Of a DNA stretch of 64,000 bases, positions 35,463 through 46,936 are shown piece by piece (position 1 is the first letter of the stretch; each line of letters begins with the position of its first letter). Made by a program: the position numbers and the translations under genes. Origin of the DNA: Dermatemys mawii (Eukaryota; Chordata; Testudines; Dermatemydidae); assembly GCA_007922305.1 (NCBI GenBank), contig ML677335.1, forward strand, positions 23,836,867-23,900,866. The letters are read 5' to 3'. The notes below the pieces were generated by a model, which made no database searches, had not been told where the DNA came from, and saw nothing but the letters and a program-made list of their open reading frames with translations.

Positions 35463-38100
35463 ACTAAGGCCTTGTCTACACTACAAAGTTTTGTTGATTA
35501 AAAGGCAGCTTTTGTTGACAAAACAGTGAATGTGTACATACTGCAATGTGACTTTTGGCAGCAAAAATGCCGTTTTGGCAACAAAATAAAACCACCCTGA
35601 TGAGAGACATAAAGCTTTTTGTGCAAAATTTTTATTGACAGAGTGCCAGTATGGACACCACACTTGATTTCATTGCTTTAATTGGCCTCCAGGAGGTATC
35701 CCACAATACCCATCGTGACTACTCTGTTCAGCAGTTTGAATACTACAGCCCTACAGGCAGGTAAACAACCATCTCCCCTCCCCTTTAGAAGGCCCAGAAA
35801 TTTTTGAAATTCCATTTCCTGTTTGCTTGGCATGGAGTGGTCTCATTGCATCTTCCCAGGTGACCACGGCAGGTTATCACACCAAACACTATCCTGCCTG
35901 GACCACGGTGGAGCTGTTGGATCTGCTCAGTATATGAGGAGAGAAGGCTGTGCCATCCCAGCTGCCTTTGAGCCATAGGAATTGGGATACCTATGGGCAG
36001 ATTTCTCAAGGCTTGTGCGAAAAGGGCTGTGATTAGGACAGGCTGCAATGCAAAGCAAAGATAAAGGAGCTAAGGCAGGCGAACCATAAGGCGAGGGAGG
36101 CAAACTGTTGCCCTGGTGTTGCACCTAAGTTCTGCCGGTTCCATAAGGAGCTGGACGATATCCTCTGTGGTGACCCCACCTCCACCACCAAGAGCTCTGT
36201 GGATACCTCAGTGGACCTGTAGGCTGCAGAAAGAGGACCTAACTCAGAGGACAAAGTTATTGATGAAGAGGTGGAGTTAGATGACGATGTGGAGCTCCCG
36301 TTGGGGTCGCCCGGAGGGGCAGGCAGCCAGGAACTGTTACCACTCCGGAGGTGTCTCTCCAGTTTCAGCAGCTGCTGTCCAGTGAACAAGAAGCAGGAGA
36401 GGAGACACTTGGTAAGTGGTTGTGGTTCGTGTAGTGCAGAGGTGGGTTCAGGGTATAGAAATGTGCAAGAGTGGCTGTGTTTCTGTGAGCTGGACATTTC
36501 CCTGTGTAGCTAATCAGTATGGCAGAATGGAGTGTTGATACACAGTGAAATCTCACAGGAATGCTCCAGAGAGATCTCTAGGAAAGTTTCCTGGAGGTAC
36601 AGTTCTTGGTAATCCTGTGCTGAAAGTTCTATGGCAGAGCTGCTTTGTTCTTTCCCCCATTGTAGGAAACTTTCTGTGTCATTCAGCAATCACTTGTGTG
36701 GGGACCAAAGCAGCACACAGGCAAGCAGCAGAGGGACCAGGGCAGAAGCCACAAGCATGTTCTAGATGTATCCTCACTTCCCTGCTTACCTTCACCAATG
36801 AGATACCTGCTACAGTGACCCCCGCCTGTGGAAAAATGCAGGAGAATTTTTGAATTTTTTCCCTAGTTGGCTACACCAGAACAATTACAGAGTGCTTGTT
36901 TCCCTGTATAGAGCACACACACCCAACCAAGCTAACACTCACCATGCTTTGGGTGTTCGCAGAGACATGTGCTTGCCAAGGATCAGTGAGAGTGTCTTTG
37001 TAACAAAAGGTGTATTTTACTGAAATATTTCAGTACTGTGCGTGAATTTAACAATCCCGCATCGGTGCATTGTTCCTTCTGCTTCGGCAGATCTGGCCTT
37101 CAGGAACGACAAGTGTGTCTGCCAGAGAAGAAAGCGTCCAAGACAGAGCAAGGAAGACATGTTCTGGGCGGTACTGTGCTTCTCCAATGCAGGGAAGAGG
37201 GACTGTAAGGAATGGGAAAAAAAATCAGGAGTTTATTAAGGATGCTACTGAGTGGATGATCAAAGTCATGGAGGAGCAAACGCAGATGCTGAAGTCCTTA
37301 ATAATGCTGCAGACTGAGCAGATCCATGCCTGCCCTCCCCTGCATCACATTCAGAACTCTTTTCCATGCTCCCACCCAAAAAAGCCCTCCACCCACACAT
37401 TCCTTTCCACTCTCTGGGACTTCTCAGTTTCCCCTTCACTCTACCCCCTTGGATAACTTTCAAAATGATAGCTGGACCCTCACACAGCTGTGAAAGTCTG
37501 CCCTTCCCTCATAACTTCTTTCCCACCAACCATCTTTGTGTGTGTTGTCCCCTAGTGCAATGGACTGTGCCTGGCCTAGCCTGCTCCATACCACCTGACC
37601 CACAGTTGGGGCCAGTTCAGACAGTACTGGCAAAACTGCACGTGCCCCCACCCTACCATTGAAAGGTTGAAATGTCTTTGGTCAAGTTGCTCCTTACTGT
37701 GCATAGTCCATTGCTGCCTACTGTGCAGTTCAGGCTGCTCATATACAACTGAGACTTCTGTGTGGGTAGTAATTGCAGGCCCTTGGGGAATCCGGGGATG
37801 TCACCCCAATGTCTTAGCCATAGCTGGGTGAAATCTCAAGTTCCTCATCATCCCTTCCTGATTATCGTTAAACTTCCTTCCACTGTCTCCAGAAATGCGC
37901 ACTACGGTTCTGAACATACTTTCTGTTTCTCCCTCTCCGCTCCCTATGCAGCTGGCTTGGCGAGTCGCTGCCCACTGACTCTTGGGCTTCCTCATCTATG
38001 TCTGTGCAGGGAAATTGAATTGCTTTGTAGGAACGCCCAGCTTTGGTTCAAGCAGCCCTGGCCATAATATAACTTTTTCTGCTTCTCTGATGGCAGGTGG
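35463..38100 (+). mobile_element. Long Harbinger-type element, right end not found
   Basis: The left end TAAGGCCTTGTCTACACTAC shares the GTCTACACT terminus of the MITEs here, and its TAA is the expected Harbinger target triplet. The first 200 bp contain paired runs such as TTTTGTTGACAAAA and GGCAGCAAAAATGCC. Downstream comes a broken Myb/SANT-like gene (35899-37456). I could not find the matching right terminus, so the end given is only a guess from where the recognisable sequence fades. Confidence 0.55.
35899..37456 (+). pseudogene. Broken Myb/SANT-like gene of a transposon
   Basis: Read from 35899 the frame gives WTTVELLDLLS, then HRNWDTYGQISQGLCEKG, LQCKAKIKELRQANHKAR and PKFCRFHKELDDILCGD. 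This is a SANT/Myb-like trihelix DNA-binding domain, of the type predicted in great number in turtles as Myb/SANT-like or ZSCAN29-like proteins and carried next to the transposase in Harbinger elements. An acidic region follows (VIDEEVELDDDVE). The frame is broken by stops at the ATATGA, GATTAG and CTGTAG positions and by a frameshift near 36330. A GTAAGT stands at 36412. After an apparent intron, RKRPRQSKEDMF and, beyond another shift at an A-run near 37215, MLQTEQIHACPPL resume the C-terminal region. It is not functional. Family by recognition, not search. Confidence 0.7.
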
Positions 38101-40176
38101 CAAATGTTTATTAATGTAGACATTAAATGATAAAATTCCTGTCACAAATTTTATCTACATGCTTCTTAACATAAAGAGGAGTTATTGGTTGTAGGTAGAT
38201 GATACCAGGCGGAATAACCTTGGTTCTTTTGAACAAAGATTGGGCCAAGCTGTTCCACTCCTACCCACCAGAATTTGACCTGTTCACACCCACCTTCAGA
38301 CTAGGTCTGCCTCAAGGTTTCTGTTCTTCTGGGTGGGACCTTGTTCTCATTTCACTCCTGCTCCAAAATGAGCTGCCCCTCCCATTCCTCAGGCCAACAC
38401 AGAACTCCTGATCCTTAGTACTTTATCAGCTCTGTTCTCTGGATAAGATGGAGTTGCTAATGGCGGCAAAGGAGAGACAGGCAAGCGAAGAATTATATGT
38501 ATGAGCGCTTGTGAATATTTCAAAGATTGTTGGTGATTTATATTTCCTGCATCGGACTTTGACCTTAATTTCTTTCATTTTGCCAGGCTGTAAAATTCAT
38601 TAGAGACCTAACAGCAGAGTGATTGAGATGTCAGCCAGGCAATTGTGTGGTTATTTAATCTATCAGATCTGCTGCTTGCCATTTAGGTGGACAACAAGAG
38701 AATAAGAAATCAATACGGTTCATTAGCAGAGAACTTGTGCCTGGACCAACCACAGAGTTCCAATAAAACCTGGTGAGGTGAATATCTCAATTGTATTGGT
38801 GTCACCTTGGGGAATAAAATAAAAGGGGTGGGAGTGGGTGAAGAGAATGAGTGTATGTGGAACCCCTGAGTAAATGTCTACTTCTCTACTAACGGCTGCC
38901 TTCAGTATAGCACGACTGTTGAATGCAATTTTAGACCATAATCTCCAACCGCTAACAGCCTGACTGCAGTAAATTACTCAGTGCTAAATCGAGGCGGCTG
39001 CTGCATAGATAACAGTACTAACTGCTCTAGCGGCTGGCTGATGTTGAGGGGACTGCTGTTATAAAACACAATCAAGGGAAGCTGTTGTTTTATCTAACAG
39101 CTGGGAGAGGAGGTGGAAGAAGCTTTGTAATTCCCAGGGGGGTTGATTGGCCTTTTTCCCCCTGCCAGTCTCAGCAAGAGCTCTCTTGGGTTGTTAGTTT
39201 AGTTTTAACCCCCCGCATCCTTTCAGACTTTACACTCTCAGGCTGCTCAAGAACCACTTTAAGTTTTCACAGTGTCCGGCTCTTAGCAGCCCTCCATCTC
39301 CTCGATTCCCTGCTTCTTTCCTTTCTGCCTCCCTCTCCCCCAACCAATCACCTTTACATGGCTCCCGCTTGCACATTCTGATCAGCAGGTCATCTCTGGT
39401 AGCTCCTGATTATAATCTCCTGCCCAGGTTCCACTCTTTAGATGACACAGAAAGAGAGGTTCCTGAAAGTGATACTGGGGAAGATGTAGTTTTCATTTGC
39501 GGAATGTATAATAGTTTAAGTGGAATTCCTACCAGGCACTGATCTGTTTTTGTATTCAAATGATTATTCCTCCGGTTAACTATTCAGTCTCTCTCTTTCC
39601 AAATATCCAGTTGTGTTACAATCAGTGTGTATGCTGCTTTTCAAGCAGTATGCTATTCCGTGACTATCACTAGAGCTATTTGCTAGGACACCGACTTCTG
39701 ACAGATATATTTTACGGAAGAGCCATTTGTTCGCTAACATTCTAGAAACAGTGGTGAAGTTTGGGTGATGCTAGAGGCTGGTAGCAGAACATAGAAGAAC
39801 TAATCATCACTAGATCCTGGTTCAGCTGTGGCCAGGATCAGGGAAGTGGACGGCTGGGGAACAAACAGTGACATCTGTAGCCTTTTTAACTCTAGGGTGT
39901 TGGTTTGAGTCTGATCTGGTCAGTTATGACCAGAAGTTGCCACGTAAAATGTTTCACCTTTCGAATATTTCTTTGAAGTTGGGATTGGATGGCTTGGCAG
40001 GCTCATATGGGAATTCAGAGCTTTTCATTTCAAAGTCACTCTCATGAATTTGGTTTTGATCAGTAATTACTACCTGATGATGGTCATTCACTGGTCAGTG
40101 TGACTCTCAAATCTAGTTCATAGTGGAAAAATGTCCATACCATGAAACTCCTGTTGGAATTGGTTCTGAGTGCCCC

Positions 40177-40960
40177 TGTTAGGATTGCCTCCCCACTCTG
40201 AACTCTAGGGTACAGATGTGGGGACCCGCATGAAAAAAGAAATAACCCCCACAAGCTTATTTTACCAGCTTGGGTTAAAATGTTTTTTTTCAGAACACAA
40301 ATTCTTTTGTATTTGGACCTGATATGCTGCCACCACCAAACTAGGTTTAGGGTAGTGTGGGACCCTTCTTTCCCTTTCCACTAACCCCCCAAACTTTTTC
40401 CTTCCCTGGGAAGCTTGAGAGAAAAAAAACCCCCAAACCTCACCTGATCCTGCGAGACGTGCCCGATTCAAAACCAGGATCTTACACAATGGAAAACAAG
40501 CAGTTAGCTTTTTAAAAGAAAGATTTTAATAAAAGAAAAAAAAAAGGAATAAATCCCTTATAACCATTAATAGAACAGCATCTACCATAATTAACAAAAG
40601 GATTTAGAACCCAAACCTCTCCCCTGAGGCAATTTTCTCCCACAGTTGATATTTCTGCTGAAGCTTACAATATTAAGAAGCACCCAGCCAACACTCACCA
40701 CTGAGAACCCTCCAAGTGATAAAGAGAAGGTAAACTTACTAACTACAATACTTAATAGAATCTTATAGTTATAGTGAAAGACATAGCTGTGTTCATCCCA
40801 TAGCCGAGGTGAACAGAGAAAGACCCAGAGAGAAACTGAAACTTAAAATTCTTTGTCTCCTGAGGAATTTTTTATTGGTTAGTTGTTCACCTTTTAGGTT
40901 ACCTTTAGCTTAACCCCTTACAGGTAAACAATAATTTTAGGCTACTTCACACTTATGACA
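40177..40960. mobile_element. Solo LTR with perfect 5-bp TSD
   Basis: A 784-bp segment starts TGTTAGGATTGCC and ends CACACTTATGACA. It is flanked on both sides by GCCCC (40172-40176 and 40961-40965). TG...CA ends and a 5-bp duplication are the mark of a retroviral or Gypsy-type LTR. No internal coding region adjoins it, so it is a solo LTR left by recombination. The phrase TACAGATGTGGGGACCCGCA recalls a turtle LTR family. Orientation is not settled: possible poly(A) signals can be read on either strand. Confidence 0.8.
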
Positions 40961-42257
40961 GCCCCTTTGTTGGCAGTCTTAGAGGAGAATTAACTTCTCT
41001 TTCATCTCCTGAAATGGTTCCTCAGATCAGTATTGAGGCACAGAGCAAAGTGGCTGTGGTACAGAGCACAGCTGTGTGTTGTACATCCGAGTGAATATAA
41101 GACAGCACCTTTTCCCAACTTACTTCCTAAAAAAGCCTACAAAAGGGGTGAGGGGGAATCTTCCTTTTCATGGCAAAGGCCCAACATTCCATGCTGAAGA
41201 TTAAGGCTCTGTGAGAGGGGGACTGGAGTACTTTCAGCCAGGCAGGCAATCTGGCATACTGTACACAGACCTTGCTCCTTTCTCATGGTCCCATTTTGCT
41301 GCTGCTCACCCCATAGAGTATCACCGGGAGGCTGGCAGTTCACACTGATGCTTTGACAGGTTTTTGACATTAGGTAATTGTTTTCTTGCTACAACTCTTT
41401 TAAGCAGAGAGCTTCTGGCCAAAGCAATTTGCTCCCCATCAATTTTTATTTCCTGGTTTTTAAATAAAAAAGAGAATAAAAAACCACCCAACAATAACAA
41501 CAAACAAACCTGGGAACCTCCTTTATCTAACAGCCCTAGTGTCAGGCTTCATTCCTTTTGCCTGGGCAGCTCTGCCCAGCCTGCAGAGTGATATTTTAAA
41601 TGGAATTCTCTCATCAGCTGGGGTTGTGGCTGCTGCTCCATTCTTTTCTCTCCCGAGCCCTACTCCTTGTAGCCTCCAGTTGTGGCATGAACAGAATCCC
41701 CATTTTTTAAAACAACAAAAAAATACCCTAGCCATAGTCTCAGGAGCTGTGGACTTTGGGGAGGGAGTATTTTTAGTTGATATATATTGCTTAGGATTGC
41801 TATTGATTAGGAGGAGAGGCAGGAAGGAGAATAAAGAGAGACACACCTACCTCTGTAAAGATCATTCCTTCCAGGGCCATTTGTCATGCCTGCAATGCAG
41901 GCTGCACAGAAGAGACCACAAGTGTCATTAATTTGTTGTCTGTGTCCAGCAGGGGCTCACCAAGTATGAGAGTGCATGCGTTTCCTCCTCCATGCGGACT
42001 CTGTCTCTCTTGCTCCCTGGACAAAGCTTGAACCAAGCCTCCCCAGAGGCAGCGACAAAAGAGTAGATTTTCTTTGACTGTCAATGGGACATAGACTCCT
42101 GAGTCACTCACGCCCTTTAAAAATTTTACCTTTAACGTTTTTGGGTGATAAACCTAAGGCTTTATGTACCTCATTCCTCTTGGGACATCTTTTCCCCAGA
42201 TAATCCAGCCCCTCCTTCCCATCTGCCCTGCAGCTGTGATCATCAGTCCAACCTATT

Positions 42258-42345
42258 ATTATGATGTATCATTTATTATTAGTTGGTTGGTTTGTTTGAG
42301 TGTTTCAGTAGCACCCAGAGTCCCAGACTGAGTCCCTGTCACGCA
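42258..42345 (+). repeat. Dispersed amniote repeat fragment
   Basis: An ATTTATTATTAG start and TTCAGTAGCACCCAGAGTCC belong to the same repeat as the piece at 12555-12668. Short and degraded. Confidence 0.4.
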
Positions 42346-44135
42346 GAACACTGATCTGGAGTCAACCAGCAGGCGCTAGCGATGCTGACAGACAAATCTC
42401 TGTGTTTTGCAATTAGAAGTGAGGGTCCTCAGGTGATTACTCAGACATGGTTTTTCCTGTGAAGATGTCAACATGAAAGGAGACTCCAAGATGATTTCAG
42501 AAGTGGAAAGATTGGGAGGTCCTCATCCCCTCCCAAAAAAGATGCCCAAAACCTTTTCCTCCAGTCTCAGTATTTTTCGGACATCTTTCTTCCAGCAGTT
42601 TCAGAAAGACAAATGACCAGAGGGCTGGTGTAAGGATGCCAAGCCATGATATCAAAGGACTATGCGCTTTTATAACAACAACCTGTGTCAGATTGTCTGT
42701 CAGCCTGTGTCTAACAAGAGGTTAGACCCCTACTAGGTTATGTGATCCATATCCATTGACTGGTGGCTACTGTTACATCTGGTGGGTGAAGCCTGTGTGG
42801 GTTATGTTCAGGGAGCAGGCAGTGGAGGAGAAGTGTGGGGGAGGTATTGGGGTTTGACTTTTGTCATTCAGCCTTCCCCATTTCCCTAAGCTAGACTCAA
42901 TAATGACCAGGCCCCGGGGGATGACAGAGAAGAGAGACACAAAACTCCTCAGACTTTCAAACACATGCAATTCAGTTGGTGCGAAGGGGGTTTTCCCGTT
43001 GGATGGAGCTGCAATGAATGAAGGTAATTCATTCCTCTGAGTTTCCCAGTCCATTCTGTTTTCTCTGTCTGTCTCTGCTATCCAGGGTGAAGACTGACTT
43101 GATATCTGTCTCTTTTACAGCACTGAGCACTTTGACAACAATTAACAATAACATCTGAAACTGGACCCTTTCCCTCAAGAGTGTGCGCTCCACAAAGGGA
43201 AAGGATGGTTTGGTCACCATCCCTTTCAGAAAAACATGGTTTTTTTTTTAATGACCTAATCAAGGAACTGCATGTGAGAAGTTAAATTTCATTTGATTTG
43301 CTGAATTAGATCTCCCCAAGGGATGATTTTATGTATGGCTTCATTATATAATATGTGCTGTGTTCCGAATTTGGAGAGATGGTTTTTAGGATTAAATTTA
43401 AACCCATACCAACTCCCTCCCACTTCTATCCCCTAGCATTTTTTCTCTCACTCTCCCCACCTCTGTCTTCCCTTCCTTCCTCTCCTCTCACCTCTTCCAT
43501 TTCCTCCCATTAGTCCATCCTTTGCCCTCTTCTACTCCTTACCCTACCCCACACACCTCCAGCTTGTGGCTATCCTTCTCCCCAATCCCAGTAATGGAGA
43601 TTCAATAGGAAGAGGGACCATTATTTTCCTAGATAGCCCTGAAGAGGTGGAAGGAGAAAATGCTTTCTTTGTTTGTAATTATGATAACATCTTGCAGCAG
43701 GACCCTGCAGGTTCACATCCACTCTATATCATGTTCCTCCAGGTCAAAGGGAATTAATTATTCTTCCACTGTGCTTTTGCTAGCCAATCACCTCAGAGAT
43801 TCATTTCTATTGCAAACCATTTTTAACTTGGGCTGAGGGTGAGAAGAGTTCCCATCTCATTCCAGAAAAAGTGAGCTGGGGAAGGTTTCCCTCTAGGTTA
43901 CAGCTGAAATCTATATGCAGAAAGGGGAAGCCCAGACCAAATGAGCAGTGAGGCTGAATTCTTCCACCCTGGGGCAGATTGGTTCAGGTAGATCATCCAT
44001 TACATCAGTAAGGTTATCACAGGAGGTTAAGCAAATCTGCAAAAGAGTATCTGCCCATTATGCCTCAAACACAGTGGTATTCACAAGCTTTGTGTGCCCC
44101 TGTGACTCAAACCACTATGAGGGGGTAGGGTCCCA

Positions 44136-44262
44136 GAACGAGGGCTCCACCTTGAGCCCAAATGTCTACATTGCAGTTTTACAGTCCACAGTCTGAACCC
44201 CGGGAGCCCGAGTCAGCTGACAAAGCCAGCCGCAGGTATTTAATTGCATTGTAGACATAATG
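44136..44262. mobile_element. GTCTACA-ended MITE fragment
   Basis: The segment runs from GGCTCCACCTTGAGCCCAAA through ATGTCTACATTGCAGTTTTA to CAGGTATTTAATTGCATTGT ending in AGACATA. The inner pair TGTCTACATTGCA and TGCATTGTAGACA is inverted. It resembles a common reptilian MITE; the exact family is not given. Confidence 0.5.
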
Positions 44263-44410
44263 ATGCACACAACGCTGCTTGCAACAGAAGATTGTGTATT
44301 CATGTATCTGTCTGCATTTTTGTGTTTTATAATGAGGTACTTTCAGTGTTACACCCTCCCCTGCCAATGCCAGCTTGTTTCTGAGCATTGGGGGACCTCA
44401 GGGTATAGAT

Positions 44411-44964
44411 CAGGGGTGGGCAAACTACAGCCCGCAGACCACTTCCGGCCCACAGGACCGTCCTGACCAGCCCACCTGAGCTCCAGGCGGAGGAGGCTGC
44501 TCCCAGACCTTCCCCCACCTTCCCCTCTCTCCCGGGGCCTCAGTGCGCTATGTAGGCAGTGCTCTGGGGGGCATGGCTGCGTTCTGGGAGAGCGGTGCAT
44601 CGTGTCTGGTTCCAGCTGGGCCACCAGCAGCATGGTAAGGGGACTGGGGGGTTGGTTAAGGGGCAGGGAGTCTCAGGGGGCAGTCAGGAGACAGGGGGCT
44701 GTTGGATGGGGTGGAAGTTCTGGGGGGCAGGCAGTCAGGGGTCAGGGGTGGGGAGGTTGGATAGGGTGTGGGAGTTGCCTGCCCCAACCACCCCCCAGGA
44801 TCCCATGTTGCCGAACAGGAACAGCAGGCCACAGGATGGGCGGTGCAATGAGCTGAAGCTGCAGGGGAGGGAGTACAGCAGGGGAGAAGCCGGGAGCTCA
44901 AGGGCTCGGCAGGAGGGTCCTGCAGGCCAGATGTGACCTGTGAGCCGTAGTTTGCCCACCTCTG
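44411..44964. mobile_element. hAT-like element, apparent foldback (copy 4)
   Basis: The left end is CAGGGGTGGGCAAACTACAG and the right end GCCGTAGTTTGCCCACCTCTG read as two halves of one inverted repeat. The flanks GTATAGAT and GTCTAGCA agree at five of eight positions. Both ends resemble the same terminus of the other copies, the one without the TTTTTGG extension. The left half looks like the start of the copy at 32226 and the right half like the end of the copy at 21778. It may be an inverted composite. Confidence 0.7.
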
Positions 44965-44967
44965 GTC

Positions 44968-45145
44968 TAGCAAATTCAACATAGGGCACTCGTGGGTTTT
45001 AATCCCCACTCTGCGGCCTTGGGCATGTTACTTGAGCCTCTTTCTTGAGCTATAAAATAGGGATGAGGAGGATATTCCCACCCACACAGGGATGCAGCAT
45101 AGATGAACTGATATCTGGGCAGTACTTTAAAAACATCCAGTGGTA
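44968..45145 (+). repeat. MIR-like SINE, degraded
   Basis: GTGGGTTTTAATCCCCACTC, then GGCCTTGGGCATGTTACTTG and CTATAAAATAGGGATGAGGA, then AGCATAGATGAACTGATATC, follow the order of the MIR-like SINE seen elsewhere in the window. Confidence 0.5.
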
Positions 45146-46842
45146 CACATTGTGACCACATAAGGGTTAAGTGTTCTCTAGAAGACTGTTAGTCTAACCT
45201 TTTAATTGATAGGGGGCCCTCCATATTGATGATGGGTGAACATGGCATGGAGGAAGCATTCAAGAAGCCCTTTCACAGGTTGGAGGGCGTATTTTAAAGG
45301 GCTCTCACAGTCTAGGCATTCTTCTGCTCCCATTGTTTGTAGAAAATGCTCCTGTATCTTTATACTCCTTCCTTCCTCATCCCTTTGTGCCTCCCTGAAG
45401 CTGCTGTGAGTAGAGTTAATCTCATGTAATTTAAGGAGTTACTCAGTGGGGCTCAGTAGATGATGAATGTTGAAACCATTACCGGCAAAGCACCAGGGCT
45501 CCGTGGAGCTGTTTAAAAATGCATTCTCCCATGTAAATTTCTGCTCCATCAATCCTTATGACATGTCAAACATTGCCATTGTTTCCTGAACAAATTGTAC
45601 GACATGCCCTTTTTTACAGATTTGTGCACAAGAGCAAAACTGCTGTACGGCTTTGGCTTCTGCTTTTGTCTTGTAGTAGGGTCTAGAGCAGCAGCTGCTC
45701 TCATGCTGATTCCCATCATAAGCTTTTTGCTGGTGTATTTGGGTGATGGGTGCCTAGGAATGGAGTGGGGGAGGGTGGTACAAGAACGCACGTGTGCAAG
45801 ATAGATATGTTTGAGGGGGGAATGTTTGTGCATTGGCTGCAGCGTGTGAATGTGTGGGGGTATTTTTGAATATATATAGCAGTGTGTGTGGTCTGTGAGA
45901 GTACAAGAGATGTTTATATATTAGGATAAAACTACACAGGGATGTGCCTGTGTTTGTATGTTTGTATATGTGTATGCTTTATACATACACACGTAAAAAT
46001 TGTATTATGGCAGCACCCACAATATGTTAGCCTCTATCCACAAATATAACTCACAGTACACACATGTAATACTGTGCAACTGAACAGTGTCTCATGAGCA
46101 TATTCATCCACTGCAGTGTGGTTCAGGGAATTACTCCCTTGGCCTTTAGATTTTGTCTTTCTGGCACTCTTCTGGAGTTTGGTTGTACATAAATGATCTC
46201 TAGAAATGGACTGCAGCGGTGAACAGCCCATAAAAGTACAGAGATAGACCCATGTTTTCAGTCTGACCTTTGCAAGTGACACTAGGCAGATCCTATTTGA
46301 ATATTTTGTGCAGGAAATAAACAGCCATAAAAACATTTGATTGATTCTTGATGGGGACCCTCTAGAATATTCCATCCAGCTGCTTTCTTTCCCTCTTATG
46401 TCTGACATCAGATTGTTAGGGGGTGCATGTGGGGGTGGGGGAGGGAGCAGACAAGGGAAGAGGGGCAGAGTTGAAGCCCAGGAATCATGTAGGGATATGT
46501 AAACCGAGTGAGTGGTTCTGTTTGTGTTTGTATGTCCTCCACTGTCAGAGCGTGAGTTTCTTATTCAGTCCTTGGGGTAGCTTTGCTAATCAGATATAGA
46601 ATCCTAAGTGGTTCTATGACCTTCCCTGTGAGTTAGGGGCCACTAAGGAACTTCATCCTTAAAATTAAAAGGCTCTGTAAAATAAACATTATGGCAACCA
46701 CAAAAATTAAATATGTCCAAAGTGTGTGGTGTTCTTTTTCTCATGTCTCCTGTCACACACAGCAGGAACCTGCATTATTTCCCTGGTTGCCATGGTGTCA
46801 TGTGGTGTGCACACTCATATCACATCACTGAAACATCCACTG

Positions 46843-46936
46843 AGCCTGATTCTTCACTCATTTACAGTGGTGAACTAAGAAGTAATTCCACTGAAGTTAC
46901 TCTGGAAAACTCATTTAAGGGAAAAGAGAATTGGGC
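46843..46936. repeat. Palindromic short MITE-like repeat
   Basis: GAGCCTGATTCTTCACTCAT on the left pairs with GGGAAAAGAGAATTGGGCTC on the right. The centre has the motif AGTAATTCCACTGAAGTTAC. The same type recurs at 49480-49585. I know it as a frequent turtle foldback repeat. Confidence 0.55.

Noticed and set aside
36033..36497. A 154-residue minus-strand frame
   Set aside because: It is the shadow of the Myb/SANT pseudogene on the plus strand; its serine-rich product reflects the acidic region in reverse.
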